DNA of 64,000 bases from positions 2,046,001 through 2,110,000 of the forward strand of contig CM066288.1 of the NCBI GenBank assembly GCA_033816765.1, read 5' to 3'. The stretch comes from Nothopassalora personata. Its lineage: Eukaryota; Ascomycota; Dothideomycetes; Mycosphaerellales; Mycosphaerellaceae. Below are positions 24,001 to 35,200 of the stretch, piece after piece (the first letter of the stretch is position 1; the number at the start of each line of letters is the position of its first letter). The translations under genes and the position numbers were made by a program. The notes below the pieces were generated by a model that did no database searches, had not been told where the DNA came from, and saw only the letters and a list, made by a program, of their open reading frames with translations.

Positions 24001-26389
24001 TACTATCGTCCGCTATCAATACGTAGGCTAAATGTCGATAACGTAGTCGCATTCCCTAAATGTAAGTACTCCTCTTCTCTAGTCGATTACTAGATTATGC
24101 TTTCTTAACTAAGGCATACCTAATACTATGTTATAACTAGCTATATTAGTAACATCTAAGGTAATATTCTCGTAGTGCTGTTAGATAGCTAGTAGCAATA
24201 GTATCGTCTCCTATTCTACGCTAGGTAACGATAATCCGTCTACCGCGATTAACTCGTAACCCTATTTCTTCTTTAGGGTAGCTAATCCGTTTCTTCTTAT
24301 AAAAGACTCGGAGATAAAATTCCCCGCTACTCCTAAGTCGATTATAACACTAGTCTTATGTCCGTTAACGATTGCTTATGTCTAGAAAACTGTGTTTAAT
24401 GTCGATACGTAAGCCTAAGTATTACATAACTCCCTCCGGTCGCTTATTCCTAGGGAGCTAATCCTTTTCCCGAATAGTATGTAGTTCGCTATGCTTCGTA
24501 CCTAGAGGCTTCGGCTAGAACCTGTAGCCCGTTACCCTATATCTATACTTGTAGTCTATTGCGTTCCTAGATCTTCTACGATTCTAAGTAAAGAGCCCGT
24601 ACATACTGTACCGCTGTTCGTAGTTCGTTTAAGACGAAAGTTCCTACCGGTGTTAGGTATCCGGTATCCGTTATTCGGCTTCCTATAGGTAGTCGTTCGA
24701 TAATTGCTTTAGCTAAGTTCTTAGTATTGTTTATAGTTAGGTAGCCCTATACTATGCCCCTTATTATATCGAGTGTCTTATCGAATTCGTTAGGGTTTAG
24801 GTATCGTTTCCCTAAGAACTTTAGTAGGAATTCTTCGTGCCTTCGTTAGAGGTAGATAATTAACTTATAGAGTTTCCTTAGCGCGTCTACCGTGAATGTG
24901 TATACTTCGTTTTCGTCGTCGGTGTCGCTCTCTTCTTCTTCGGATAAGTCCTCGCTTAACTTCTCCGGTACGTAATCTTCTTCGATAGTATCTAGTTCGT
25001 TTATTTATTGTTCTAGTACTAGTAACTAGCGTCCGTTCCATTCTAGATCCTAGTTTTCTTTATTATCGTTATCGAAGTAAGATTCGTCGATGTCTACTTC
25101 TTAGAGCTTGTTTTGTCCGTGCTAAGCTCCTAGGGTTCCTACTAATTGTCGTAGCTAGTACCCTACGCCTAACTTAGCGTCGTAGTAGGTTTAACACGAG
25201 TCCTAGTAATAGAATCGCTAATGAAGGCTTCCGTAACCGTGTCGAGATTCTTTCTTAACTTTGTAGTTAACTCCTTGTACTATTATACTAAACAGTCTAA
25301 TAGTCTTTAGCTATTAGTTATTCGGTAGTAGTGTATGTTGTTAAACATAGTATCCTCCTCGTCCTTATAAGGGGTCTAGGAGAGGCGTCGCAACCCGGTT
25401 ACTATCCTTCTCCTCTACTCGCTAGGTATAGTTAAATTGTCGGGGTCTAACACTACTCCTAGATTTGCCTACCTTTAGTTACATTATATTAAACTGCTCG
25501 CGGCGCACTATATTCTTACCGCGGCAATCCCGCGCTATGTGACCTTCCTTACTATAGGCATAGTATGTGAGTTTTCCTTTTCCTTTAAAGGGCTTTCCGT
25601 AGCCCCTACTCTTATCAATCCTCCGTCCTCGTTAGGTAACGTCTAGTTCTATTAGCTATAGTCTATAGTAGGGCTAGCTTTATCGTAAGAATTCTCCCTT
25701 CGTAACGTATCCTCCTAAGGGTCTACGATCCGGAGCGTATCCTACTATACCTCCTACTTTAGAGTCGTGTTTCTTTTCCTAGTGTCGTTCCTAGAGCTAG
25801 TTATCGATGTTAATCGACGCCTTTATTAGCTCTTCGAGGTTAGTAATCCGTTCCCCGTGTCTTATTAACTCGTCCTTAACGGAGTCCTTAAGTCTACGTC
25901 GGAACATAGTTATTAACGCCGTCTAGTCCCATCCGGTAATTTGTCCGTATTCTTCGAATTTAGCGGCATACTCTAAAGTAGACGTCTTCTGTTTTAGGTG
26001 TTAAATAATTCGTATAGCCTATTAGACTTCGTTCGAGGTTCTAAAGATTGATTTCATCTTATCTTTAAAGAGGGTTTAGCTCCTAAATATTCCGGTAGGG
26101 TCTAATCGTCCTATACCTTTAAGGTATTCCTTAAGGTAAGGTTTGATCTAGTTCTACGCACTTCCGCGAAGGTACGTAATAGCGAAGATAGTTCTTTTAT
26201 TAGCATCGACTAGGTTAAACATAAGATACATATCTATCTAATTAATCTAGTCGTCGAACTTGGCCCTGTCTCTATAGAAGAGGTCTAGCTTAGTAGCCTT
26301 AACGTCGTTCTTCCTTAGAGTAGGCTCGTTATCGTTATTAGACTTATCGTCCTTCGTAGTAGTCTCTTATGGTAGCGTACGGCGGATGC
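21019..26389 (-). pseudogene. Fossil gag-pol of chromovirus B2
   Basis: Reverse-complement counterpart of the B1 frame. Gag is at about 25,680-26,330, the zinc knuckle near 25,520-25,571, RT at about 23,050-23,694 with the YIDD box at about 23,251-23,262, integrase at about 21,610-22,070 and the chromodomain at about 21,040-21,210. Interrupted by the same TAG codons as B1. Confidence 0.88.
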
Positions 26390-26461
26390 TTCCTACTTCG
26401 CTAGGGGCGGGTGTTCCCCTACTAGCTACTTAAGTAGCGCTTATCCTAAGGGCGTTTAAAG

Positions 26462-26821
26462 TGTTATGTCTCGTTCTAGGGCTAGTCTTAAAGGAGAGAT
26501 AAGTTAAGTTACGTAGCGGTATTCTTTAGAGAGGCTAAAGTAAGCTAAGCAAAGATAAATAATTGGAATAAGAGTTGTATTCCAATTAGTGAGATAGTAA
26601 TATAAGTTGAACGCATTAGAACTATAAGGGTTTCTAGCGTTCCTAAATATAAAAGAGATTCGTAGATCTCGGTAATTAGTCTAATCATTCTAAGTATAAG
26701 CAGTCTAATCAGTCTAAGCATAAGCAGTCTAACCGCTCCAAGTCTAAGCGCTTAGGTAGGATAAGTCACGTGTTCGTCTTATCGTTATAATTCTAGGGTC
26801 CCTAGGAATTATTCCGTAACA
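26462..26821 (-). repeat. 5' LTR of B2
   Basis: Reverse complement of the B1 5' LTR (3,788-4,147), including its RIP-specific bases. Confidence 0.9.
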
Positions 26822-28966
26822 GTACTATTACCCGTTTAGTTATAACCGGATCTAGAGACCTCTTAGTTAGACGCCGCGTAACGGGTAACGCTATTCGTAG
26901 AAAGGATGTAAAAGATTACGGACCTATATTAGGCGAGTATAGCGGAAGCCGCCTAAAAATAGGAGGACTACGCTAACCGGGGTAGGAAGCCCGCACTAAT
27001 CTATCGTGTAGGCGACAAAGTTTAGCTAGATCTACGTAACTATGTTACTATACGACTAAAGAAGAGCCTCGACTATAGACACGCGAAGTATACGGTAGTA
27101 GAAGTAATCTTACCGTTGTCTATACGCTTATCTAGGATCCCCGACGGGATCTACCTAGTCTTCTATCCTAACTTACTGCGACCTATAAGCTAAGACCCCT
27201 TACCTAGATAAGAGATCGATAATAAACAGCCGGACCCTATTATAATTAAGTCTTACGAAGAGTAGTAGGTAGAAGAGATCCTTTACGCTAGAACTACGGT
27301 TAGAGGTAGAGGCCGAGTACGCAAAGTCCTAGTAAAATAGACCGGATACTACAACCCTACATAGGAACTATTAGGGTACCTCGCGGACATAGTAGCCGCG
27401 GATAACTTCGAGAGGAAATATAGTAACCTAATAACGTATAACGGACCGAAGGAGGCATAGGATACGAAAAGAAGGGGGAAACGGCGAAAAGGTAAGGATT
27501 ACTAGGGATTTAGCGTAGACATAGACGTTTAGGAAAGGATAGGCGTTCTTTTAGGTTAGGGAGTCTTTTTAGGAGATAGAGAGAAGTAAGAAGGTATAGG
27601 TGAGTTTAAGAGCGTTTTATTTTAGCGGCGTCCGCCGTAAAAGTAGCGGAGCCCGATCCCTTTCGAGATAGCTACATACTATAATAGCCCGGTCGCGGCC
27701 CGCGCGAAAGACGAGGGTGCCCGAAGGCTAGTTAGAGGAGGCCGAGGCCTAACGCACGCGGCGCTAGCCTAGCTAGAGGTCGCGTAGGGCGCCCCCGGGA
27801 CTAAAGAGTCGGTTAGCGATAGTTTTATAACGGGGCCTATAGTATATACGTCTACCTAAAGGTAAGCTAAGCATTAGCTATAGTGCCTATAACCTTAGTA
27901 GCGACCGTACTAAAAGGATCGGTAAGCGCGTATAAAGAGGCGGGGGCCGGGGAAACTTACCGGGAGAGCACGCTAGCACGCTAGAGAGGCTTTAAAGCCT
28001 TCTAAGCTTTAAGGACGGCGCGGAGCTTAGTACGAGCGTCGTCGCTAAAAGACCGTAAGCTAGTAGAAAAGCCGCGGAGGCCGCTAGGGAGGATACTTAC
28101 GCGCGGTTCTAGTTAGTAGCGCGGGTCTACTTAGTATAGGCGGCGTAGGCGAGCTCCGGCCTAAAACGCGCGGTTAGCAATAATTTTCCTTCGGGGTCCG
28201 CGTAGTACATATATGTCCTCGCAATACTTACGATTAGTGTTATAGGCCTAGTAGGCGCGCGCGGTTACGCCCTAACGATAATTAGCGGACCCCGATAGGA
28301 ATAGGACGGGGACCGGTACTTATATACTAGGAGACGTAGTCTACGCTAGTAGAGGCGTAGGGGACGTAGTAGATACGGCGTTAGGCTATTTTATACTACG
28401 TTCTAGTTAGAATACGTCGGTCTCTATAGGAATTTATTCGGACTTACTTAATAGTATTAATAGGAGATATAGTCGTAGTAGTTTCTATTTACGGTATGCT
28501 ATTAGTATCTATCGGAACCCGTAGGGAAAACGTCGGCTTCCTAAGCGATAGGCATAAGATACGTAACCGTATACCCCTAAGGCTAAAGACGCTTAGCTAG
28601 GGGGAGGGGGAGGGGCGACTTACGCTTACGGTAGGTAATAAGGAAAAGAAAGAAAGAAAAAGAGAACGAGAACCTAAAGATATATTCTAGGTTCCTATTG
28701 TTTATATATAACAATAGCTATTGTTACTTAGTAGACAATAGCAAACCTTACACTTACCTAGGCGACAATACTTCGCCTCGACGTTAGCGGGGCTAGACAA
28801 TAAGGAAGGGTAGCTCGGGCACTTCCTATTACGAGCCTAATAAAAACAGCTAGGACAATAGGCTCTAGGTAGGACAATAGGGAGTACCGGCGTAAATACG
28901 TATACGGACGGTATCTATAGGGTAGAGCTAGGGCTAGAGGCGGGGAAGGTAGAAGGGGGGGGGTAG

Positions 28967-29128
28967 TATAAGGGGCGGGCCCCTGTTTCTTAGTATAGGC
29001 TACGCATATACGTTCGGATTACTTTCTAATACCTTTTCTTCGGATAGCATATAACTTCCCCTTTCTTCTATATCGAACTTATTACAAACTTTATAGAACT
29101 TTAGTATATACGTCGTTTACCCGTAACA
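28967..29128 (+). repeat. 3' LTR of A'
   Basis: 162 bp, preceded by a purine tract (agaagggggggggtag). It differs from the left LTR of A at many transition sites, unlike the interior of the arms. Confidence 0.9.
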
Positions 29129-29612
29129 GTTACTCTTTTCTCCTATATAGGAGTTTTATTTATTTACCCATTCCTTAAACTTAGTAGATTCTACTAGTTC
29201 TACTTTAGTAGAGGATTTATTAGTAAAGGTTATAAAGATAGATTAGCACGGTAGTACAATATTACGTATCTAGTTAAGATATTGCTTAGTAAGCTTACTA
29301 AGTAATAGATAGTCCTAGTTACGCTTCTACTTATTATATAGAGAGACTCTATAGCTAGGTATCTACTTCTATATAGTAAGTAGGAAGTACCTACTAAGAT
29401 TTTTATACATAGTATAGTTATAATAAATTACCTTTCTTTTTAATACTAGCTAATCTATATACTAATTATTAACCTATATACCTATATACCTATACACCTA
29501 TATACCTATATAGTATAGCTGTTTTTCAGTAATATACTAAGAAAGTAGAGAACTTAAGGATCTCGGCTTATAAAGCGAGGGTTACTACTTCGAGACATTA
29601 CCCGACTTAGCC
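29129..29612. other. AT-rich RIP-mutated spacer with short tandem repeat
   Basis: No gene is visible. An 8-bp unit cctatata is repeated five times at 29,473-29,512. The RIP base composition ends at about 29,613, where normal host sequence begins. Confidence 0.6.
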
Positions 29613-30071
29613 TAATCACAGCGCTTGCTCCCTACTAAAGAGCTCTTTCACTATCTCAATCCAAATTGAAAACCACTTCGTGGCCTGTTATTATTAGGGT
29701 ATACGTGTTTACTGGGTTCTCCGATATCCGCTTCGCGGGGTGTTATGCGGACCGACACGGCTAGAGATCAGGCCAATCACAGCGACCCGACGGTAATTCG
29801 CGCAGCGAGTCTAAGAACAAATGGGCATGTTTTAGTGTGAACACGAGTTCGCTAGCAACTTCTCCGCAGATCGTATCGACTTTTTATATTGCCTAATACC
29901 ACTTAATCGCGCAACAAAGGTGGTCCCAATCCCTGCTCCGCAGAATATAAATGTTAGACAACACGACCTTGTTGGCACAAAAGTAGACGTCTTCCGCCTT
30001 TGATCAGCGAACAGACTTACCGTTACCAGCAACACCACCTCATCCACGTTCACTTCATTAAATCAGTCAAG

Positions 30072-30746
30072 ATGCTCCTCGATTCACTCATCAACAAGGC
30101 CGAGAATAAAGTCATCGACAAGCTCAACAATATCAACAATGAGGCGATATCGATTGAGCTAAAAACTACAGCAACCCCCTGGCCACAGACCTATGCCAAC
30201 AACCTATACGAAGCCCCATCATTCGGCGACACCTTCGGCATCCAAGCAAGCGGCGGCTCAGTCAGCAACCTCCATAAGGAACTCACTGCCAGTAAAGGCC
30301 ACATATACATCGGCGGCAACCAAGACGAGCCGAAAAACTGCTCCAGCACGGACAATGCTCACGACGTCGCCACCTTCGTCTGGAAAGCCGACCAAAAGCT
30401 CTACCTCTACACCAATGAGTCGGTCGTACAGGAAGTCTGGTCTGATACTGGCGACGATGGACTTGTAGGGTACAGCACGAACAAGAAGGGTCTACCGCAC
30501 AAGCAATCGCTCTCGCCTTTTGAGATCGATCGTGGCACTAGGATTGTGACTTTCAACGGAGACAGCCCGATAGCTTGCCCGGCACAGGAGGCGGCGAATC
30601 AGTATAATATCTATTTCACCGATTCGGTCAAACCAAAAAACCTCGACGGCTGTTTTTCTGTTGATTTGAAAGCGTACAAAATTACAGACAGAGATGCTTG
30701 CACTTACTCACAATCCGGCGGCGGCCACTCTGATATCAAGAGGTGA
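30072..30746 (+). CDS. Hypothetical orphan protein, 224 aa
   Basis: The ATG at 30,072 has an A at -3 (caagATG) and opens 224 codons to TGA at 30,744. The frame is open upstream to 30,000 but only through a TTG, so I take this ATG. Composition and codon use are those of normal host coding DNA, with no RIP. The N-terminus (residues 1-30) looks like an amphipathic helix, not a signal peptide. The rest is probably beta-rich and polar, with four Cys in total (NCSS, IACPA, DGC, DACTY). There is no transmembrane segment. I do not recognise the family. It is the first gene after the left transposon block, about 460 bp from the boundary. A cytosolic protein with a lineage-specific distribution seems likely, but the function is unknown. 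Confidence 0.7.
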   Translation: MLLDSLINKAENKVIDKLNNINNEAISIELKTTATPWPQTYANNLYEAPSFGDTFGIQASGGSVSNLHKELTASKGHIYIGGNQDEPKNCSSTDNAHDVATFVWKADQKLYLYTNESVVQEVWSDTGDDGLVGYSTNKKGLPHKQSLSPFEIDRGTRIVTFNGDSPIACPAQEAANQYNIYFTDSVKPKNLDGCFSVDLKAYKITDRDACTYSQSGGGHSDIKR

Positions 30747-31767
30747 CAGATACCTGCGGCAGCATGAAGGATCCAAGGGGCATGTAAGCGGTATCATGGA
30801 GTTCTTTCCATCTTAAGGCATGGCTGCGCGATGTACCATAACCGCGTTGTGTAACACTACGTCTATATAGCATTTGTCCTTCGCTGGGACGCATCCGAAA
30901 TCGTTGCACCGACCATCCCATCCTGAGGCTGGCGATACTGTACATCCACACGGCCTGATATCCTGCCTCGCTCGGTGCTCAAGCCTGCTCGAAGCCTGAG
31001 ACGCCGTGTCAGGCATGTCCAGCGACAGGAACAAGTGGCCACTTCTTCCAGTCGTTCTTGAGATCTGTACCAGCATTGCCGTCTATTCCACGGGCTTTTC
31101 AATTGGCTCGGTTCCATGTATTTTGCCGTCAGTGCCCAATTGCGGTTTTTCACGATAGACCCCAAGATCTTGTGACTTGAAGTGTATCTTCAAGACCTTC
31201 TACGAGCCGGTCTTCCTCGTCGCGCGATCATCAAAGCGGGACCGCTGCCAGGAGGAATAGTGCGTTGACTCCAGTGCAGACAGCAATATTCGCTGCGGTC
31301 ACGAGGTGTGGGTCGGATTTTTGACCTGAGCCTGAGCTCGAGTATGGTTGTGGTAAGGGCTCGGTGAGGGATGCTGCTTTAGACCTCGATGTACTTGTAT
31401 AAGAACGCAGCGGAAATGGTCGTCCATTGCCATCATCTTCAAGGATATGTAGCCTCGGCGCAACAGCGACATACAGCTCGAGCTTGTAGCTGACATCGTG
31501 CTCTGCGTCGAAGACATTCTTGTTTTTGTGTATCCGGTGGAATCTCGCCCTTCCAAAGTAGGTTATCAGGGAGCGCTAAACTGATCCAGTGATCTCAGAG
31601 ATTGATCAGTGAACGTATGCAAACCCAGTGCATAGATTGGCACGTTCTCCCGTAGAGATCGTAATCCCGACCGTGACCCAGCTATCAGTGGTGCAATGTC
31701 ATGCCCATGGAAACGCTCGACTTTGCCCCAGCGAGAACTTTCTGAAAAGATCATCACCGCTACCACC
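30747..31767. other. Intergenic host sequence, no supported gene
   Basis: Normal composition, not RIP-mutated. Only short overlapping frames on the minus strand (30,736-31,165 and 31,299-31,556) with no start context, domain or codon bias that I trust. It could hold the promoter of the downstream gene. Confidence 0.5.
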
Positions 31768-32232
31768 ATGAATGTCCTCTTGGTCGCAACCATAAGCTTT
31801 CTCGTTGATAGTGCTGGCCTTTGCGAACAGACTGCACCCGACAGGTTTATGCTGCGACGTCCCTAGAGTATTGTCGTTATAGTATGCTCATACTAGCACC
31901 CGTGCTTTGATCCGTGAGGAGCGACTCTACCCTTCCCCGACCATAAGGTCGCTGCGCCAAGAATCCTTCATGCAGACTTGCGACATCTTCACCGGCAATG
32001 GCGACTGCTCTGACTATGCTCGAAGGTGCGTAACTACATCAAGGCTGTTCATTGTAACCCGGCGGATCACTACGGATACGCTCGTCAGTCCAATGCATGC
32101 GCAACGCCCGGAAATGGCTGCAGCTTTCACTGGGGTCACAATGGTCCGGTCCACTGCACTTCAAAGCCTCGCGTGCGAATTGCTCGGGAAGGGAACAGTG
32201 AGTTGACGACGGGCTGTGACGGGCTGCGGTGA
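31768..32232 (+). pseudogene. Candidate small secreted cysteine-rich protein, frame broken or doubly spliced
   Basis: An ATG at 31,768 in strong context (caccATG) starts a hydrophobic leader of about 17 residues that looks like a signal peptide. A GT-AG intron at 31,845-31,896 (52 nt) fuses it in frame to 31,897-32,025, which holds two Cys. From 32,026 the cysteine-rich continuation (five Cys) is in another frame, ending at TGA 32,230-32,232. So either one base is missing near 32,025, making this a pseudogene, or a second intron (32,026-32,123, GTGCGT...CAG) restores the frame at the cost of three Cys. The cysteine spacing vaguely recalls the KP4-like family of small secreted fungal proteins. 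That is a weak guess. Cys-rich secreted proteins beside repeats are typical effector candidates. Confidence 0.4.
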
Positions 32233-32298
32233 GGAGAATGTGCCAAAATCTGTTGCCTACATCGACTCTGGAGCTAGTAGCAGAGTCAGCACCCCTCC

Positions 32299-35200
32299 TC
32301 AGGCTTTCTTCGCTCTTCGCTTCAGCCACGCCGCCCAGTCCGTATCACGACCCTGTTGGGTATGCACACTACAAGCGTCCAGTTGGTCTTCATCCACCAT
32401 ATCTCCCTCTTGCCAACCACGCCACTCGGCAAGTCCAGCCAGATGTCGCATAGTGGGCCGACCATGCGGACAGTTCCAAGGCTTCTCCATCTCGCCCATA
32501 TGACGAACGACTCTCTCCATCTGCGTCAAAGTCAAGGTCTTGCCCACCATGATACTGCTGCGACAAGCACGCATGGCGAGCATGCGCTGAACCTTCTTCG
32601 GCCGGGGGATGAATGGGCTGCCAGCCGGTTGCTCGCTGAGCAGATGGAGCAATTCTTCTAGATCCGACAAGTCGAAGGTCTTTTCTCTGGACAATGGTAG
32701 TGTGAGGAGGCGGCAGCGCCGGCCGGGTGATACGGCTTCATCCTCGTTGGTAACATATGACATCGTCTCGACTTCAAACCCGTTGGCTTTGAGAGCATCT
32801 GAATGGATGAGCAGAAGCTCTTCTTGTACTGCCGTGAGCTCAAGAGGAAGCGGTCTGACGAGTCGCTGTGATTGGAGGATGACAGTGCGCTGAAGTCGTT
32901 CGTAATTGTACTTCTCGTCAGCGGCGTGTTGGTCAATGATGAAGATATCATCTTCGCCACCAGGCTCTGCTGCAGGTCGCAGGGCGAGAACGAAGCCCAG
33001 ATTGAACTGACCGAGGACGATCATTCGCTCGAAGTCGGACTTGATGACAGTCAGAGACAAGCGACGCTCGGCTTCCGTGTCATCAAGCTCGTCCTTGATC
33101 ACGGTGCTTTCTTCTGCGGCACCGATCGCAGTGTGTGTCTGGCAACATCCTCCAAGCTGCTCAATCTGTTGCTTGAGCTCTGCTGGCGAGGTTCGCACAA
33201 AGCGAGCGAGTCGCAAAGTTGCATCCTTGCGTTTCCCGCTATACTTGAAAATGTTATTCGCCCGCGTCAAGTTCTCCTGAGTCGGCCTCGCAGCTGCTTC
33301 TTCCGCCTGCTGTATCAGTCTGGCGACTCGCCCGTCTTCCCGGATTTTCTTTTCTTCTTCATTCATATACTCCTCGCCCCATTCGTCGTCATCAGCGGGC
33401 GCTGGTACGAGATCGTCCAGATCGTCAGAAGTCGGCAACTGAACATGATCACCTTCTGGCCTCTTGAACCGAGTAGACGTGGCCGGCGCGATGACTTCCT
33501 CGTCCGCTTCCTGATCATCTTCGTCGCCAGATTGTGAGGACTCTTGGATCCTTTTGGCCGATGTGGGTGAGTATGACGTTGCAGTACTATCGATGTCTGC
33601 CTCCAACTGCGAGCCGGGCGCAGCGAAGTTCTTCTGGAGACCGCGGGCCAAAAGCGGGCTTGCGCCAAACTTTGACACTGCTTGCGAATCATCTGGCTTG
33701 TGTATGCGACGTTTCTTGTACGGCGGACTGCTTCCTATGACGGTCGTCGTAGTAACGTCCCCCACCGTGATCTGGGCTATCTGCTGTGGTGTCCGCTTCG
33801 GTCTCATCTTGCCGAAAGCATCCTGCACAGGACCGAGCGCAAGCGTTTGGGAGGCAGGAGTGACCGTAGGGATGGCCGAGCGCGGTGTGTCGTGCCCTTG
33901 ATCGGGCTTCTCAACATCCTCAGTCGTCCCCGTTTGAGACTCGAAAAGTGGACTTTCAGAACGAGTCTTGGTCTGTTCTGACGCCTTTGAATTCCCGTAG
34001 TCTTTGCGGACCCGCTCTATCTGCGCATTGAAGTCTTTGGCTTGCCGGGTCAGGGCGGGTGGAGGTTGTGAGAAAAGGTCACCGTATGGAGTGCTCATCG
34101 GATCCGGGTTAAGAACGGCATCAAAGCGCGGCTTTTCCACCATGCCACCGAGTGACGCCGGCGAGGGCGGAATTCCTTGCTCTTCATCGCCAGAGGCCTC
34201 TTTCGACACATCTTCAGGTTGGACTCCCTGCGATCTTCGCATGCTAGAGTTGGCCTTGCTAGCGATGGCTTGAGGATTGCCACGGAGCTTTTCCACGAGC
34301 TTTTGCTTGTCCTTGCTAATTCCTGATGTCTGCAATTCCGAGCACTGCTTCACACTCCGCGATTCGGTGTCACGGCCCAGCCAATTGTGTATGAATCCCG
34401 GAGGAGTACTGACAGGCATGGCAGATTTACCCTGCGGCGCCTCCTCTTCCTGGTCGGACGACACTGATTGCTCGTTGTCAGCTGCGTCGCCAGTGCCGCA
34501 ATGCTTGCCAACGTCCGGCTGCAAGGGCTCCTTCCTTGAGACACTCAGCGGCTGATACGCCGGCAACTTCTTCGTAGGCAGGGTTGACTGTGGCACTGTG
34601 TGCTCCGTCTTCTCGAAAAGCTCTGTGAGCGCAGCTTTGAGCGTCTCGAGCAAAGCAGTCTGATCGTGAAGCATGATGGTACGCTTATCCGGCGATACGT
34701 TCACATCATACGCATTGGTGTCCATGACCAGATTCGCAAAGACGAAGGGTGATTGCGCAGTGTTGAACGACTTGTAGACGTCGTTGATGGCCTTTGCTAC
34801 CTGTGGCAGTTGGCAAGGTCTGGAGTTGACGAAGAACATCTGTCGGTCTGGAGCCTGACGACCTTCGCCGAACGTGGGCTTCGAGATGTGGCCCTGCAGC
34901 TGGACTTGAGAGGAGCGATTAGTTGCCTGAGTCGAGCAACGGCGGGCGCTTTGGGTGCTCGGCCCGAGACTTGGTGACATGTCCAGTGTCAAGTCCAGCT
35001 TGACGAGGGCGAGCAGAGACTTGGCGCCAAACACATTCGTGATGTTCTCCTTGGTGGTGGCGTTGGATTTGGTGGCGAAGACGGAGACCTTGTTGCCTTT
35101 CGGCATCTGGTTGCTGACGGAGAAGCGCACGCCGACACATATGCAGGCGTAGGCGTACAGCAGACTGATGACCTTGGCATACTCGCGCTTGATGTTCTTC

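Larger units (their letters stand above)
19906..26821 (-). mobile_element. Gypsy chromovirus B2, RIP-mutated
   Basis: 6,916 bp, the same length as B1 and its reverse complement wherever I compared them. LTRs (360 bp) are at 19,906-20,265 and 26,462-26,821. The target duplication gtact is at 19,901-19,905 and 26,822-26,826. Positions mirror B1 with a coordinate sum of 30,609. LTR-specific RIP differences of B1 recur here in the matching LTRs, so the two copies share their mutation history. Confidence 0.92.
15548..27530 (+). pseudogene. Fossil gag-pol of Gypsy A' (split by B2)
   Basis: Plus-strand frame at 15,548-19,900 and, after B2, at 26,827 to about 27,530. Gag at about 15,600-16,400 ends with a degraded CCHC knuckle. 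Protease is at about 16,590-16,910. RT is at about 17,080-17,800, with [20 protein letters not shown] and a YANDVV box at 17,646-17,663. RNase H runs to about 18,460. Integrase is at about 19,200-19,900 with IDFITDMP and SNRGTNW (SDRGTNW-type, Asp to Asn). The chromodomain-like end is at about 27,250-27,420. Stops are TAG-type. The 305-bp gag loss is not explained by RIP, so this copy was probably defective beforehand. Confidence 0.85.
15543..29128 (+). mobile_element. Gypsy LTR retrotransposon A', RIP-mutated, with nested B2
   Basis: This is the continuation of the element whose truncated 5' LTR and first 12 or 13 internal bases are at 1,449-1,532. Coding is on the plus strand. B2 (19,906-26,821) is inserted with target duplication gtact, the complement of the B1 duplication, at the same codon region of the integrase. 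The 3' LTR is 28,967-29,128, preceded by a polypurine tract at about 28,951-28,966. Compared with A and E3 it lacks about 305 bp of gag at about 15,606-15,609. The 5' LTR truncation removes its left target duplication. Confidence 0.88.

Noticed and set aside
1533..29128. The inverted repeat as a sequencing artefact from a missed hairpin adapter
   Set aside because: Not fully excluded, but the arms differ at their ends and in the gag deletion, and the junctions show proper target duplications, which a simple fold-back read would not give.
29561..29612. Possible tRNA near the border of the left repeat block
   Set aside because: A B-box-like match only. The acceptor and D-arms do not pair.
30000..30071. 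Upstream extension of the 224-aa protein to 30,000
   Set aside because: The only upstream initiator is TTG. The ATG at 30,072 has a good context.
30736..31556. Minus-strand frames of 71-100 codons between the orphan gene and the candidate secreted gene
   Set aside because: Overlapping alternatives with no start context, splice pattern or family. I cannot support a gene.
32872..33537. Plus-strand frame of 221 codons within PMS1
   Set aside because: Antisense to a full-length PMS1 with intact motifs. Its product has no domain, and it is a shadow of the codon bias. The same applies to the other frames inside 32,026-35,808.
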